Shown piece after piece: positions 16,824-25,761 of a stretch of DNA of 64,000 nucleotides. The DNA lies in assembly GCF_039511225.1 (NCBI RefSeq), contig NZ_CP154261.1:434001-498000 (forward strand). The letters are read 5' to 3'. Under the pieces are notes generated by a model. That model ran no database searches, had not been told where the DNA came from, and saw nothing but the letters and a program-made list of their open reading frames with translations. Made by a program: the position numbers and the translations under genes. The DNA comes from Sphingobacterium multivorum (lineage in GTDB: Bacteria; Bacteroidota; Bacteroidia; Sphingobacteriales; Sphingobacteriaceae). Position 1 is the first letter of the stretch. Each line of letters begins with the position of its first letter.

Positions 16824-16858
16824 ACCCTAAGTATCCAGATAAACCCTAAGTATCCAGC
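16821..16858 (+). repeat. 19-bp tandem duplication at the ald stop codon
   Basis: TAAACCCTAAGTATCCAG occurs at 16821-16838 and again at 16840-16857, a 19-base period with one differing base (A or C) at the end of each unit. The first copy begins with the TAA stop of ald. It looks like a replication-slippage duplication. Confidence 0.9.
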
Positions 16859-16953
16859 TCGTTCTTGATCTACTCCGGGAGGATGTTACATGTGAAAGGG
16901 ACGCATATTTCTAGTAGATATAGTTTGGAGATCTTTTTTAAAATGTTATTTAA

Positions 16954-17805
16954 ATGAAAAAAATTTTTATGATTTTATGTTCCTTGATTTCGCTTGTTAA
17001 AGCGCAGGAGGCAATCAACCTTTATACAGATTCAATTCCAAATGCAACTGATAAAGAGCAGGTAAATTTAGAAAAGAACGTCCCCAAGTTATTTGTCTAT
17101 ACAGCAGATAAAAGTATGGATAAAAATATCGCCGTACTGGTTATTCCTGGGGGTGGGTATGCTCATATCGCAATGGATCATGAGGGACATGCCGTTGCTA
17201 AAGAGTTGGCGAAAAATGGGTATTCGGCATATGTTTTACAATATCGATTGCCTTCGCCGAATATCATGCGTGACAAATCTATCGGGCCTCTTCAGGATGC
17301 GCAGCGGGCAATGCAATTGATCAGAACCCTGCACCCCGGACTTCGAAAGGTGGGGGTTATCGGATTTTCCGCAGGCGGACATTTGGCCTCCACTTTAATA
17401 ACGAAGTTTAAGAAAGACTATATAGTGAATCCTTCACATGTATCCCTAAGACCTGATTTTGCTGGATTAATTTATCCTGTAATCTCTATGCAAAATGATA
17501 TCACACATAAAGGTTCGCGTATAAATCTCATCGGAGAAAACCCTTCAGAAGACCAAATCAACCTGTTTTCTTCCAATTTGCAGGTATCTCCTGAAGTTTG
17601 TCCCGTTTTCTTTGTACATGCCAAGGATGATACAGCTGTACCGATAGAAAACAGTTATAGAATGATTGCTGCTCTGGACAAGTCAAAAGTACCCAACAAG
17701 CTTTATACCTTTGAGCAAGGTGGACACGGTTTTGGATTAATTAACAAAACTTCGGATACGTTATGGTTTGACGCATTTTTATCTTGGCTTGATACACAAG
17801 ACTAA
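16954..17805 (+). CDS. Secreted alpha/beta-hydrolase esterase (acetyl-xylan-esterase-like)
   Basis: This 283-residue protein has a signal peptide (MKKIFMILCSLISLVKAQ) and an alpha/beta-hydrolase fold. LVIPGGGYAHIAMDHEGH is the oxyanion region, GVIGFSAGGHLAST holds the nucleophile Ser, FVHAKDDTAVP the Asp and GGHGFGL the His, giving a complete triad. The layout (short N-terminal stretch, HGG-like block, no lid) fits the BD-FAE/esterase family often attached to carbohydrate esterases. Likely substrates are acetyl or other esters on polysaccharides; this is inferred. Confidence 0.85.
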   Translation: MKKIFMILCSLISLVKAQEAINLYTDSIPNATDKEQVNLEKNVPKLFVYTADKSMDKNIAVLVIPGGGYAHIAMDHEGHAVAKELAKNGYSAYVLQYRLPSPNIMRDKSIGPLQDAQRAMQLIRTLHPGLRKVGVIGFSAGGHLASTLITKFKKDYIVNPSHVSLRPDFAGLIYPVISMQNDITHKGSRINLIGENPSEDQINLFSSNLQVSPEVCPVFFVHAKDDTAVPIENSYRMIAALDKSKVPNKLYTFEQGGHGFGLINKTSDTLWFDAFLSWLDTQD

Positions 17806-17814
17806 GTTATGCAA

Positions 17815-18861
17815 TTAATGGTCAAAAGAGATCCAGTGGGATATTGTTAGATCGACAGCCTGTTGTTTTTGTGGAATTATTTGCGATGTTATTATCGCAT
17901 GTAAGTTAATCTCATTATTGCTCACGACTATTTCATAATAAAAACCTCTGAATCGGACATCTTTTACGAAAAAAGTAGACTGCTCAGCAGGACTGATTGA
18001 AATCCATTCTTGATGTATCGCGATTGGTTTATCGCTTGCTATACCTAAACTTTGAGCCTGTTCCACCTGTAATATATTGCTTTTTGCCAGTAATTGGGCA
18101 GTATAAGGATGCGATGGATTGCTATACAATACATGTGGGTTGTTTTGATCTAGGATTTTGCCAGATTTCATCACAATGAGATTATCTGCCAGGGCAAGTA
18201 CTTCCGTTGGATCGTGGGAAACTAAAATGACGGTTAGTCCGGTTTCTTTGACAATATCCTTGATGTCCTGTTGCAAGGTATCCCTAAAAGAGGCATCTAC
18301 CTGATTGAATGGTTCATCCATGAGTAAGACTTCAGGCTCGTTGATCAATGCACGGCAGATGGCGACGCGTTGTTTTTCTCCGCCACTGATGTCTGCTACT
18401 CTTTTTTTAGCGAGATGGTCGATCCGTAGACGTTGTAATATTTCCGCAGTTTTGTCTTGTTTGCGTTTGATATCTGTGTTTGGCAATTGTGAGGCAACAT
18501 TATCCCATACATTAGCATACGTATTCAAATCGTCAAAGCCTTGCGAGACTAATTTCATGGCATCATGTCCGGGAATTAACTTGTCCTTGCGCGTGGGTAC
18601 TTGCCACCCTTTATAGCGTACAATGCCAGCAGTTGGTTCTAAAAGACCGTATATAAGCCTCAGTAATGTACTTTTTCCACTGCCAGATTCACCAATGATT
18701 GCTGTTATTTTTCCCTCTTCGATATCGAAAGAACTATTTTCAACAGCAAACTGCATCGTGTTCTCATGAAATGAAAAGCTCAGGTGTTCGGCATGTATAG
18801 CCGCTAATCCGGGCACATGGGTATCAGTTGGAATATATTGACAAGAGGATGAATGAGCCAT
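17815..18861 (-). CDS. Orphan ABC transporter ATPase with TOBE-like C-terminus
   Basis: Start at 18861 is chosen because the upstream part of the frame would overlap tsaE and has no family match. The 348-residue protein has an ABC ATPase domain: Walker A GESGSGKST, signature ISGGEKQR, Walker B VLLMDEPFNQVD, and a switch His in VILVSHDPTEV. The last about 90 residues (DKPIAIHQEWISISPAEQSTFF...) look like a TOBE-type substrate-sensing domain, as in PotA/FbpC/CysA. No permease or binding-protein gene is near, so its substrate is unknown. It is co-oriented with tsaE, 25 bases after that stop. Confidence 0.85.
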   Translation of the reverse strand: MAHSSSCQYIPTDTHVPGLAAIHAEHLSFSFHENTMQFAVENSSFDIEEGKITAIIGESGSGKSTLLRLIYGLLEPTAGIVRYKGWQVPTRKDKLIPGHDAMKLVSQGFDDLNTYANVWDNVASQLPNTDIKRKQDKTAEILQRLRIDHLAKKRVADISGGEKQRVAICRALINEPEVLLMDEPFNQVDASFRDTLQQDIKDIVKETGLTVILVSHDPTEVLALADNLIVMKSGKILDQNNPHVLYSNPSHPYTAQLLAKSNILQVEQAQSLGIASDKPIAIHQEWISISPAEQSTFFVKDVRFRGFYYEIVVSNNEINLHAIITSQIIPQKQQAVDLTISHWISFDH

Positions 18862-18886
18862 AGTAGGGAGTCGAAAAAAAAGGTAG

Positions 18887-19297
18887 TTAACGAATAGAAA
18901 TTTGACGTGTTGTTGCATCTAGGATGCTAATATGTATCTCTTTTGCTTCTTCAGGAAGTAAGTTGGGGATTTTCTCCGGCCACTCAACAAAGCAATAAGC
19001 ACCTGAATAGAAATATTCCTCATAACCAAAATCGAATGCCTCCTGTTCATCTTTAATGCGGTAAAAATCAAAGTGATATACAGGTCCAATTGGGGACTCA
19101 TATTCATTAACAATGGAGAATGTTGGACTGGATGTACTGTCTTGTACATGCAATTGTTTACACAGGTATTTTATAAAAGTTGTCTTTCCTGCTCCCATGG
19201 AACCATATAATAGAAAAACCCGGGCCTTAGGAAAACTATTTAAAAGTGTCTGCGCCGCTTGAGGTAGATCTGCTGTGGTATTTACAATAATTTCCAT
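18887..19297 (-). CDS. tsaE: tRNA threonylcarbamoyladenosine biosynthesis ATPase TsaE
   Basis: TsaE is a P-loop ATPase that supports the TsaB-TsaD complex in t6A37 synthesis. The 136 residues have YGSMGAGKTTF (Walker A, Lys38), a switch motif SSPTFSIVNEY, and FVEWPEKIPNLLP. Length is typical. A tsaC gene is 11 kb away. The gene is 13 bases after porX on the same strand. Confidence 0.95.
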   Translation of the reverse strand: MEIIVNTTADLPQAAQTLLNSFPKARVFLLYGSMGAGKTTFIKYLCKQLHVQDSTSSPTFSIVNEYESPIGPVYHFDFYRIKDEQEAFDFGYEEYFYSGAYCFVEWPEKIPNLLPEEAKEIHISILDATTRQISIR

Positions 19298-19309
19298 GTG
19301 GCAAAATTA

Positions 19310-20863
19310 CTATTTCGGTAGGTATGTCGCAAAGGGGATAATCATTTCCTCCAACGAGATTCCACCATGTTGGAACGTTCCATTAAAATAGTTGACAAAT
19401 TGATTGTAGTTGTTGGGGTAGACAAAATACGAATCTTCTTTGGCAAAAACGTATGTTGAACTCACATGAAGTTTAGGCAGCTGTGCTTCGTGGGGATTTT
19501 TGATAGCAAAAACATCTTTGTCGATATAATTCAGATTTTTTCCTTGCTTATACCTCAAATTTGTATTTGTATTTCGATCACCAACGATTTTACTGGGCTT
19601 TTTTACCCGGATCGTGCCATGGTCGGTTGTAATAATCACACGCACTTTCTTTTGCGAGAGCCATTTTATTGCCTCTAATAAAGGTGAGTGTTCAAACCAA
19701 GACAATGTGAGGGAGCGATATGCTGCTTCGTCGTTCGCTAATTCACGAATCATAGAGCTGTCCGTACGCGCGTGAGAAAGCATATCAACAAAGTTATACA
19801 CCAATACATTCAGTTGATTGTGCATGAAATTGCCGAGATTGTCTAACACGTCCTTTCCTTGTTCCAGCGTCAAAACTTTGCTGTAGGAGTGTTTGATGGC
19901 CTTGCGGTAAAGTCGCTTGATCTGATCTTCCAAAAATTTATCTTCATATAAATTCTTGCCACCTTCATCCTCATCATTTTGCCATAATTTTGGAAAGCGT
20001 TTTTCCATTTCCAGTGGAGTTAAGCCACTAAAGATGGCATTTCTAGCATATTGTGTTGCCGTTGGTAAAATACTGTAATAGGTTATCTCCTCCTCAAGTC
20101 GAAAATAATCGGTGATGACCTCATTGATAATTTTCCATTGATCGAAACGCAAATTGTCTATTAGGAAGAAAAATGTCGGTATATGATCTTCTATGGTCGG
20201 AAATACCTTCTTCTTAAATAGCTGGTGGGATAGAATAGGCGCGTTTTCGGGACGGTTAATCCACTGTAAATAGTTGCTTTCTATAAATTTTGAGAATTGC
20301 ATGTTTGCTTCGGATTTTTGCATCGTCAGAATTTCATGCATATTGTTGTCCTCAAGCTTTTCGAGGGACAATTCCCAGTATACCAGTTTTTTGTACACTT
20401 CTGACCATTGATTGAAATCCAGATTGTCATTTAAGATCATCCCCAAATTGCGGAAGTCCTGTTGATAGGCCATGGATGTTTTCTCATTGACAAGACGCTT
20501 GTTCTCCGTTAATTTTTTTATTGTCATCAAGATCTGCTTGGGGTTGACCGGCTTGATCAGATAATCATCTATTTTGGAGCCGATGGCATCTTCCATGACA
20601 TGTTCTTCTTCGTTTTTTGTGACCAGAACAACTGGAACTGTAGGGTTGATCGATTTGAGTATGGCAAGTGTTTCGAGCCCGGTTAGCCCAGGCATATTTT
20701 CGTCTAAGAAAACGAGATGGAAAAAACCATTCTTAAAGGCTTCAACGGCATCATTTCCATTGTTGACCGTGTCAACTTTGTAACCTTTGCTTTCTAAAAA
20801 TAAAATGTGTGGTTTTAGAAAGTCAATTTCATCGTCAGCCCAAAGAATATGTGTTTTTTGCAT
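19310..20863 (-). CDS. porX: PorX-like response regulator with PglZ domain
   Basis: This 517-residue protein has an N-terminal receiver domain (about 1-120: Asp10/Asp11 acidic pocket, phosphoacceptor Asp54 in FLDENMPG, Thr of VLVTKNEEEH, Lys of LIKPVNP) and a C-terminal alkaline-phosphatase-like PglZ domain with ITTDHGTIRV and LDNLGNFMHNQ-type motifs. PorX works with the sensor PorY and a sigma factor to drive type IX secretion and gliding genes in Bacteroidota, and its PglZ part cleaves oligonucleotide second messengers in studied homologues. No PorY is visible in this window. It has a normal length and its own divergent position opposite an HD-domain gene. Confidence 0.93.
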   Translation of the reverse strand: MQKTHILWADDEIDFLKPHILFLESKGYKVDTVNNGNDAVEAFKNGFFHLVFLDENMPGLTGLETLAILKSINPTVPVVLVTKNEEEHVMEDAIGSKIDDYLIKPVNPKQILMTIKKLTENKRLVNEKTSMAYQQDFRNLGMILNDNLDFNQWSEVYKKLVYWELSLEKLEDNNMHEILTMQKSEANMQFSKFIESNYLQWINRPENAPILSHQLFKKKVFPTIEDHIPTFFFLIDNLRFDQWKIINEVITDYFRLEEEITYYSILPTATQYARNAIFSGLTPLEMEKRFPKLWQNDEDEGGKNLYEDKFLEDQIKRLYRKAIKHSYSKVLTLEQGKDVLDNLGNFMHNQLNVLVYNFVDMLSHARTDSSMIRELANDEAAYRSLTLSWFEHSPLLEAIKWLSQKKVRVIITTDHGTIRVKKPSKIVGDRNTNTNLRYKQGKNLNYIDKDVFAIKNPHEAQLPKLHVSSTYVFAKEDSYFVYPNNYNQFVNYFNGTFQHGGISLEEMIIPFATYLPK

Positions 20864-20978
20864 CTTGTTATTATATGTCTATTAGTAGAGGGGAGGATCT
20901 GATTTTCGATCTCATGCTAACATAAGCAAATATCGTGCTTTAGATTTTATTTTTAACATTTCTTAACGGTGAACTAAC

Positions 20979-20986
20979 TATCTTTG
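20979..20986 (+). promoter_or_regulatory. Candidate -7 box for the HD-lpx operon
   Basis: TATCTTTG matches TAnnTTTG, about 96 bases before the TTG start of the HD gene. No matching -33 element was found. Confidence 0.4.
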
Positions 20987-21081
20987 TTTTAAGTTTATAC
21001 TAGTGTTACCCAAGGGTTCGTGATTAAAGCGCTCGGTATCATAATTTATAGTGTTGATGATCGTATTAATTTGTCGCCACG

Positions 21082-22332
21082 TTGAACAAAAATAAAATTA
21101 TTAATGATCCGGTATATGGATTTGTCGCTATTCCTACAGGATTGGTCTTCGACCTGGTGCAACATCCTTATTTTCAAAGGCTCCGCTATATTAAGCAGGT
21201 GAGCATGACACATCTTGTCTATCCCGGAGCTTTGCATACTCGCTTTCAGCACGCCATAGGAGCGATGCATTTGATGTCGATGGCTTTGGAAACTTTGCGG
21301 AGTAAAGGTGTCACCATTTCTGCTGATGAAGAGGAGGCTGTTCTTTCGGCAATTTTGCTACATGACATAGGCCATGGTCCTTTTTCCCATTCTTTGGAGC
21401 ATAGTTTGATTGAAGGAGTTTCACATGAGTTATTGTCCTCCCTGTTGATGAATCGTATCAACCAGGATTTGGACGGAAGGTTAAGCTTGGCAATTACAAT
21501 CTTTAACAATAAATATGAACGCAAATTTCTCCATCAATTGGTGTCGAGCCAATTGGACGTTGATCGAATGGATTACCTCAATAGAGATAGTTTTTTTACC
21601 GGTGTATCGGAAGGCGTGATCTCATTTGATCGTATCATAAAAATGCTCAATGTCGTGGCGGATGAAATCGTGGTGGAATATAAAGGGCTGTATTCTGTCG
21701 AGAAATTCCTGATTGCACGACGGCTGATGTATTGGCAAGTCTATTTACATAAGACCGTTATCGGTGCTGAACAATTATTGATTAAAATTCTGCAGCGGGC
21801 AAAATATTTAACGGCTGCTGGTCATAAGCTCTTTTCTACCCCGGCTTTTCATTGGTTTTTAAGCCAGCAGGTCAACAAAACTAATTTTTTGGATGACCCG
21901 TTACATTTGGATTGGTTTACTCGTTTAGATGATACGGATATTATGTCTGCCATAAAAACATGGGAACATCATGAGGATTCTATTTTAAGTACAATGTGCC
22001 AGCGCGTTATGAAACGTAATCTATATCGCTCTGTCATGAGCAATAAACCATTCTCGCCAGCATATGTAGATTTAGTGAAATCGAAAGTACAAGCTGAGCT
22101 GGGTGTGGCTCAGGAGGATATTCATTATTATGTATTTATGCAGGAAATTCAAAACCGTGCCTATAATTCTTCCAAGGATCAAATAAAAATATTATTGAAA
22201 TCCGGTGAGCTCGTGGATATAACAGAGGCTTCTGATCTAGGGAATTTAGAAGCACTATCGAAAAATGTGGCTAAATACGCCTTATGTTATCCAAAAGAGG
22301 TGGGATATGTTGCAATTACTTCCATCAAGTAG
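21082..22332 (+). CDS. HD-domain phosphohydrolase
   Basis: The start is a TTG at 21082: the protein begins NKNKIINDPVYGFVAIPTGLVFDLVQHPYFQRLRYIKQ, as in homologues, and the frame is closed by a stop 15 bases upstream with no ATG in between. The 416 residues carry the HD metal motif: HTRFQHAIGAMHL, then LLHDIGHGPFSHSLEH with the His-Asp pair. The family hydrolyses phosphates (dGTP, nucleotides or signal molecules), but the substrate is not evident. It lies 34 bases upstream of lpxD and begins the lpx operon. Confidence 0.9.
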   Translation: MNKNKIINDPVYGFVAIPTGLVFDLVQHPYFQRLRYIKQVSMTHLVYPGALHTRFQHAIGAMHLMSMALETLRSKGVTISADEEEAVLSAILLHDIGHGPFSHSLEHSLIEGVSHELLSSLLMNRINQDLDGRLSLAITIFNNKYERKFLHQLVSSQLDVDRMDYLNRDSFFTGVSEGVISFDRIIKMLNVVADEIVVEYKGLYSVEKFLIARRLMYWQVYLHKTVIGAEQLLIKILQRAKYLTAAGHKLFSTPAFHWFLSQQVNKTNFLDDPLHLDWFTRLDDTDIMSAIKTWEHHEDSILSTMCQRVMKRNLYRSVMSNKPFSPAYVDLVKSKVQAELGVAQEDIHYYVFMQEIQNRAYNSSKDQIKILLKSGELVDITEASDLGNLEALSKNVAKYALCYPKEVGYVAITSIK

Positions 22333-22365
22333 TTATTTTTTAATAAAAAAACATAGATTTGTACC

Positions 22366-23406
22366 ATGCAATTTACTGCTCAACAAATAGGGACATTATT
22401 AGAAGGACGGATTGAAGGAAATCCAGAAGTTACTGTAGGTAACCTTGCCAAAATTGAGGAAGGTAAAAAAGGCGATCTTTCTTTTTTGTCAAATCCAAAA
22501 TATGAGCATTTTATTTATACTACTGACGCCTCGATTGTAATTGTGAATGAAGATTTACAATTGACCCAAGCAACTAAGCCGACTTTAACGATCATACGGG
22601 TGAAGAATGCATATGCTGCTTTCTCTACTATTTTGAATATGTATAATGAGTTCCGTCTTGACAAAAGCGGACGTGAGGAGCCTCATTTTATACATACTGA
22701 AGCGGAGATCGGCCAAGGAGGTTATATTGGTGCATTTGTATATATTGGACGCGGGGCTTCCATTGGAGATAACGTGAAAATTTACCCACAGGTCTATATT
22801 GGCGATAAAGTAACGATTGGAGATAATACAACACTCTATCCAGGGGTGAAGATTTATCATGATTGTAAGATTGGGAAAAATGTCGTCGTACATTCTGGTG
22901 TTGTGATCGGATCGGATGGATTTGGATTTGCACCACAAGAAGACGGAACATATAAAAAAGTACCTCAGATTGGTTATGTGCAAGTGGAGGATAATGTTGA
23001 GATCGGCGCCAATACAGTAATCGATAGAGCAACAATGGGTGCTACAATCGTGCGTGATGGTGTTAAGTTGGATAATTTGATTCAAATTGCACATAATGTT
23101 GATATTGGAAAGAATACTGTAATCGCAGCGCAAACAGGTATTTCTGGTAGCTCAAAAATTGGAGAACATGTGGTTTTAGGAGGCCAGGTTGGGGTTGTTG
23201 GGCATATTGTTGTTGCAAAGGGCTCTCAAATCCAGGCGCAATCAGGAGTGAATAGATCGATTAAAGAAGAAGGTAAAAAGTGGGGCGGTACACCAGTGAT
23301 GCCTTATCAGCCTCAATTGCGTTCTAATGTGATTTTTGCACGCCTCCCTGAATTGGAAAAACGAATCCAAGAGTTAGAAAAGTTAGTAGAAAAAAAATTG
23401 AAATAA
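22366..23406 (+). CDS. lpxD: UDP-3-O-(3-hydroxyacyl)glucosamine N-acyltransferase
   Basis: LpxD adds the second acyl chain in lipid A synthesis. The 346 residues begin with an alpha/beta uridine-binding domain (AQQIGTLLEGRIEGNPEVTVGNLAKIEEGKKGDLSFLSNPKY), then left-handed beta-helix hexapeptides, with the catalytic His in LIQIAHNVDIGKNTVIAAQTGI. A C-terminal helical coil (ELEKRIQELEKLVEKK) matches the family. It is part of the HD-lpxD-lpxC/fabZ-lpxA gene order. Confidence 0.97.
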   Translation: MQFTAQQIGTLLEGRIEGNPEVTVGNLAKIEEGKKGDLSFLSNPKYEHFIYTTDASIVIVNEDLQLTQATKPTLTIIRVKNAYAAFSTILNMYNEFRLDKSGREEPHFIHTEAEIGQGGYIGAFVYIGRGASIGDNVKIYPQVYIGDKVTIGDNTTLYPGVKIYHDCKIGKNVVVHSGVVIGSDGFGFAPQEDGTYKKVPQIGYVQVEDNVEIGANTVIDRATMGATIVRDGVKLDNLIQIAHNVDIGKNTVIAAQTGISGSSKIGEHVVLGGQVGVVGHIVVAKGSQIQAQSGVNRSIKEEGKKWGGTPVMPYQPQLRSNVIFARLPELEKRIQELEKLVEKKLK

Positions 23407-23544
23407 TTATTTTTCATTGAAAATAAACTGTTCTTTAATGGTGATGAAATAAGCATTCCAGGCACGGCTATGGCAACATCGATGTAGCTTAAGGGGTAAA
23501 TGTTTTGTCAAAAGAAGTTTTGATTTAAAAATATGTTATTAGAA

Positions 23545-24945
23545 ATGAATGTAAAACAGCGAACCATCAAAAACGAGGTTGAAATTTCGGGGGTAGGTCT
23601 TCATACAGGGAAAATTGTATCGATGACGATTAAGCCAGCTCCGGAAAATCACTGGTTTAAGTTCAGACGTGTAGATTTAGCGGGACAACCAGAAATTTTG
23701 GTTGATGCGGATAATGTGACGGATACCTCCAGAGGGACGACAATAACGCAAAATGGAGCAAGTGTGAGTACAATTGAACATTTGATGGCATCGTTAATTG
23801 GTTTACAAATTGATAATGTGCTGATTGATATTGACGGCCCTGAGATACCCATACTCGATGGAAGTTCAGCAATTTTTGTGAAGTTGTTAGAGGAAGCGGG
23901 ATTTGAAGAACAAGATGCTGACCGGGATTATTATGAGATATCCAACAATATCCATTATGCAGAGCCAGATCGCAAAGTTGAAATACTGGGTATGCCAATG
24001 GATGGTTATCGTTTGACTTGTATGATCGACTTTAATTCGCCTGTGTTGGGAAGTCAACATGCCGCAATAACATCGATTGAAGATTTTAAATCAGAAATAG
24101 CCTCTTCGCGTACGTTTTGTTTTTTACACGAATTGGAAATGTTGGTTGATCATGGCCTTATTAAAGGTGGTGATTTAAGTAATGCAATCGTTATTGTGGA
24201 CAAGGAGACTTCTCCTGAGGAATTGCAGAAATTAGCGCATCTTTTTCATAAAGAAACCGTTGCAGTTGCTAAGGAAGGAATATTAAACAATAATCAATTG
24301 CGTTACCAAAATGAACCTGCTCGACATAAATTGTTGGACATGGTTGGCGATCTAGCGCTAGTTGGAAGACCTTTGAAAGGGCATATTATGGCTGCACGAC
24401 CAGGCCATGCTGCGAATGTAGCTTTTGCAAAAAAGATAAAGGAGCAGATCAAGAAAGATAAAACACGTAAAAAAATCAAGGTTTACGATCCCAATATGCC
24501 TGCATTATACGATACGGTAGAAATCATGAAGATCTTACCACATCGTCAGCCCATGCTTATGGTCGATAAAATTCTTGAATTGACGGAAACACATGTGGTG
24601 GGTTTGAAAAATGTTACCATGAACGAAGATCTATTTATGGGACATTTTCCTGGTGCGCCATTATTTCCTGGTGTTTTGCAGGTAGAGGCTATGGCACAGA
24701 CAGGGGGAATTTTAGTGCTGAAGACGGTCCCTGATCCAGAGAATTGGTTGACCTTATTCCTTAAAATTGAAAATGCACGTTTTAAAGCACAGGTAACTCC
24801 AGGGGATTCTGTTATTTTTAGATGTGACTTGATGGAGCCGATCCGAAGAGGTATCGCAAAAATGAAAGGTGTGGCTATGGTAGGAGAGAAAATTGTGTGC
24901 GAAGCGGAGCTTATGGCACAGATCGTAAGAGTAAATAACAACTAA
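23545..24945 (+). CDS. lpxC/fabZ: Bifunctional LpxC deacetylase / FabZ dehydratase
   Basis: ATG 23545 (MNVKQRTIKNEVEISGVGLHTGK) fits the family better than an in-frame ATG 12 bases upstream. The N-terminal LpxC half (about 1-310) removes the acetyl group from UDP-3-O-acyl-GlcNAc: STIEHLMASL and PARHKLLDMVGD hold the zinc ligands and HTGK starts the fold. The C-terminal half (about 325-466) is FabZ with LPHRQPMLMVDKI and GHFPGAPLFPGVLQVEAMAQ, the hydratase motifs. This fusion is a marker of Bacteroidota. It joins lipid A synthesis to fatty acid dehydration in one polypeptide. Confidence 0.97.
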   Translation: MNVKQRTIKNEVEISGVGLHTGKIVSMTIKPAPENHWFKFRRVDLAGQPEILVDADNVTDTSRGTTITQNGASVSTIEHLMASLIGLQIDNVLIDIDGPEIPILDGSSAIFVKLLEEAGFEEQDADRDYYEISNNIHYAEPDRKVEILGMPMDGYRLTCMIDFNSPVLGSQHAAITSIEDFKSEIASSRTFCFLHELEMLVDHGLIKGGDLSNAIVIVDKETSPEELQKLAHLFHKETVAVAKEGILNNNQLRYQNEPARHKLLDMVGDLALVGRPLKGHIMAARPGHAANVAFAKKIKEQIKKDKTRKKIKVYDPNMPALYDTVEIMKILPHRQPMLMVDKILELTETHVVGLKNVTMNEDLFMGHFPGAPLFPGVLQVEAMAQTGGILVLKTVPDPENWLTLFLKIENARFKAQVTPGDSVIFRCDLMEPIRRGIAKMKGVAMVGEKIVCEAELMAQIVRVNNN

Positions 24946-24955
24946 AGTAGTATAG

Positions 24956-25744
24956 ATGATACAGCCCTTAGCTTATATTCATCCGGAGGCAAAAATTGCT
25001 AAAAATGTGGTCATCGAGCCATTTGTAACCATTTATAAAGACGTCGTCATTGGTGAAGGCACTTGGATAGGATCAAATGTGACGATCATGGATGGAGCTC
25101 GAATTGGAAAAAACTGTAAAATATATCCCGGTGCAGTAATCTCTGGGGAACCGCAAGATTTAAAATTTGATGGTGAGGTTACTACAGCTGAAATTGGAGA
25201 CAATACAACCATTCGTGAGTGTGTAACAATCAATAGAGGAACCAAGGATAGGTATAAAACGGTCATTGGAAAGAATTGTTTGATCCAAGCGTATAGTCAT
25301 GTTGCTCACGATTGTGAAGTAGGTGACAATTGTGTTTTCTCAAACAACAGTACACTTGCTGGACATATTACGGTAGGCGATTATGTTGTACTTGCTGGGA
25401 TGGTCGCTGTTCACCAATTTGTTAAAATTGGTTCGCATGCATTTGTTACCGGTGGTTCATTGGTACGTAAGGATATTCCTCCTTTTGTTAAGGCCGCGCG
25501 TGAACCGATTTCTTATGCGGGCATTAATTCTGTTGGATTGAGAAGAAGAGGATTTTCGGAAGAGCAAATTGCTGAGATTCAGAATCTTTATCGCATTCTT
25601 TTTGTCCAAAACAGAAACCTGGCTAAAGCGATAGAAATTATAGAAGCTGAATATCAGGCAACGGAAATCCGTGATGAAATTTTGGATTTTATTCGAAACT
25701 CAGGCCGCGGTATCATGAAAGGATTCAATAATAGAGCGATGTAG
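24956..25744 (+). CDS. lpxA: Acyl-ACP-UDP-N-acetylglucosamine O-acyltransferase
   Basis: LpxA adds the first acyl chain to UDP-GlcNAc. The 262 residues form a left-handed beta-helix of hexapeptides (IHPEAKIAKNVVIEPFVTI, then VIGEGTWIGSNVTIMDGARIG), with the catalytic His in YSHVAHDCEVGDN. The C-terminal helical domain (RRRGFSEEQIAEIQNLYRIL) is typical. It follows lpxC/fabZ by 10 bases. Confidence 0.97.
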   Translation: MIQPLAYIHPEAKIAKNVVIEPFVTIYKDVVIGEGTWIGSNVTIMDGARIGKNCKIYPGAVISGEPQDLKFDGEVTTAEIGDNTTIRECVTINRGTKDRYKTVIGKNCLIQAYSHVAHDCEVGDNCVFSNNSTLAGHITVGDYVVLAGMVAVHQFVKIGSHAFVTGGSLVRKDIPPFVKAAREPISYAGINSVGLRRRGFSEEQIAEIQNLYRILFVQNRNLAKAIEIIEAEYQATEIRDEILDFIRNSGRGIMKGFNNRAM

Positions 25745-25761
25745 TCGCTTTGTCGATTCTA

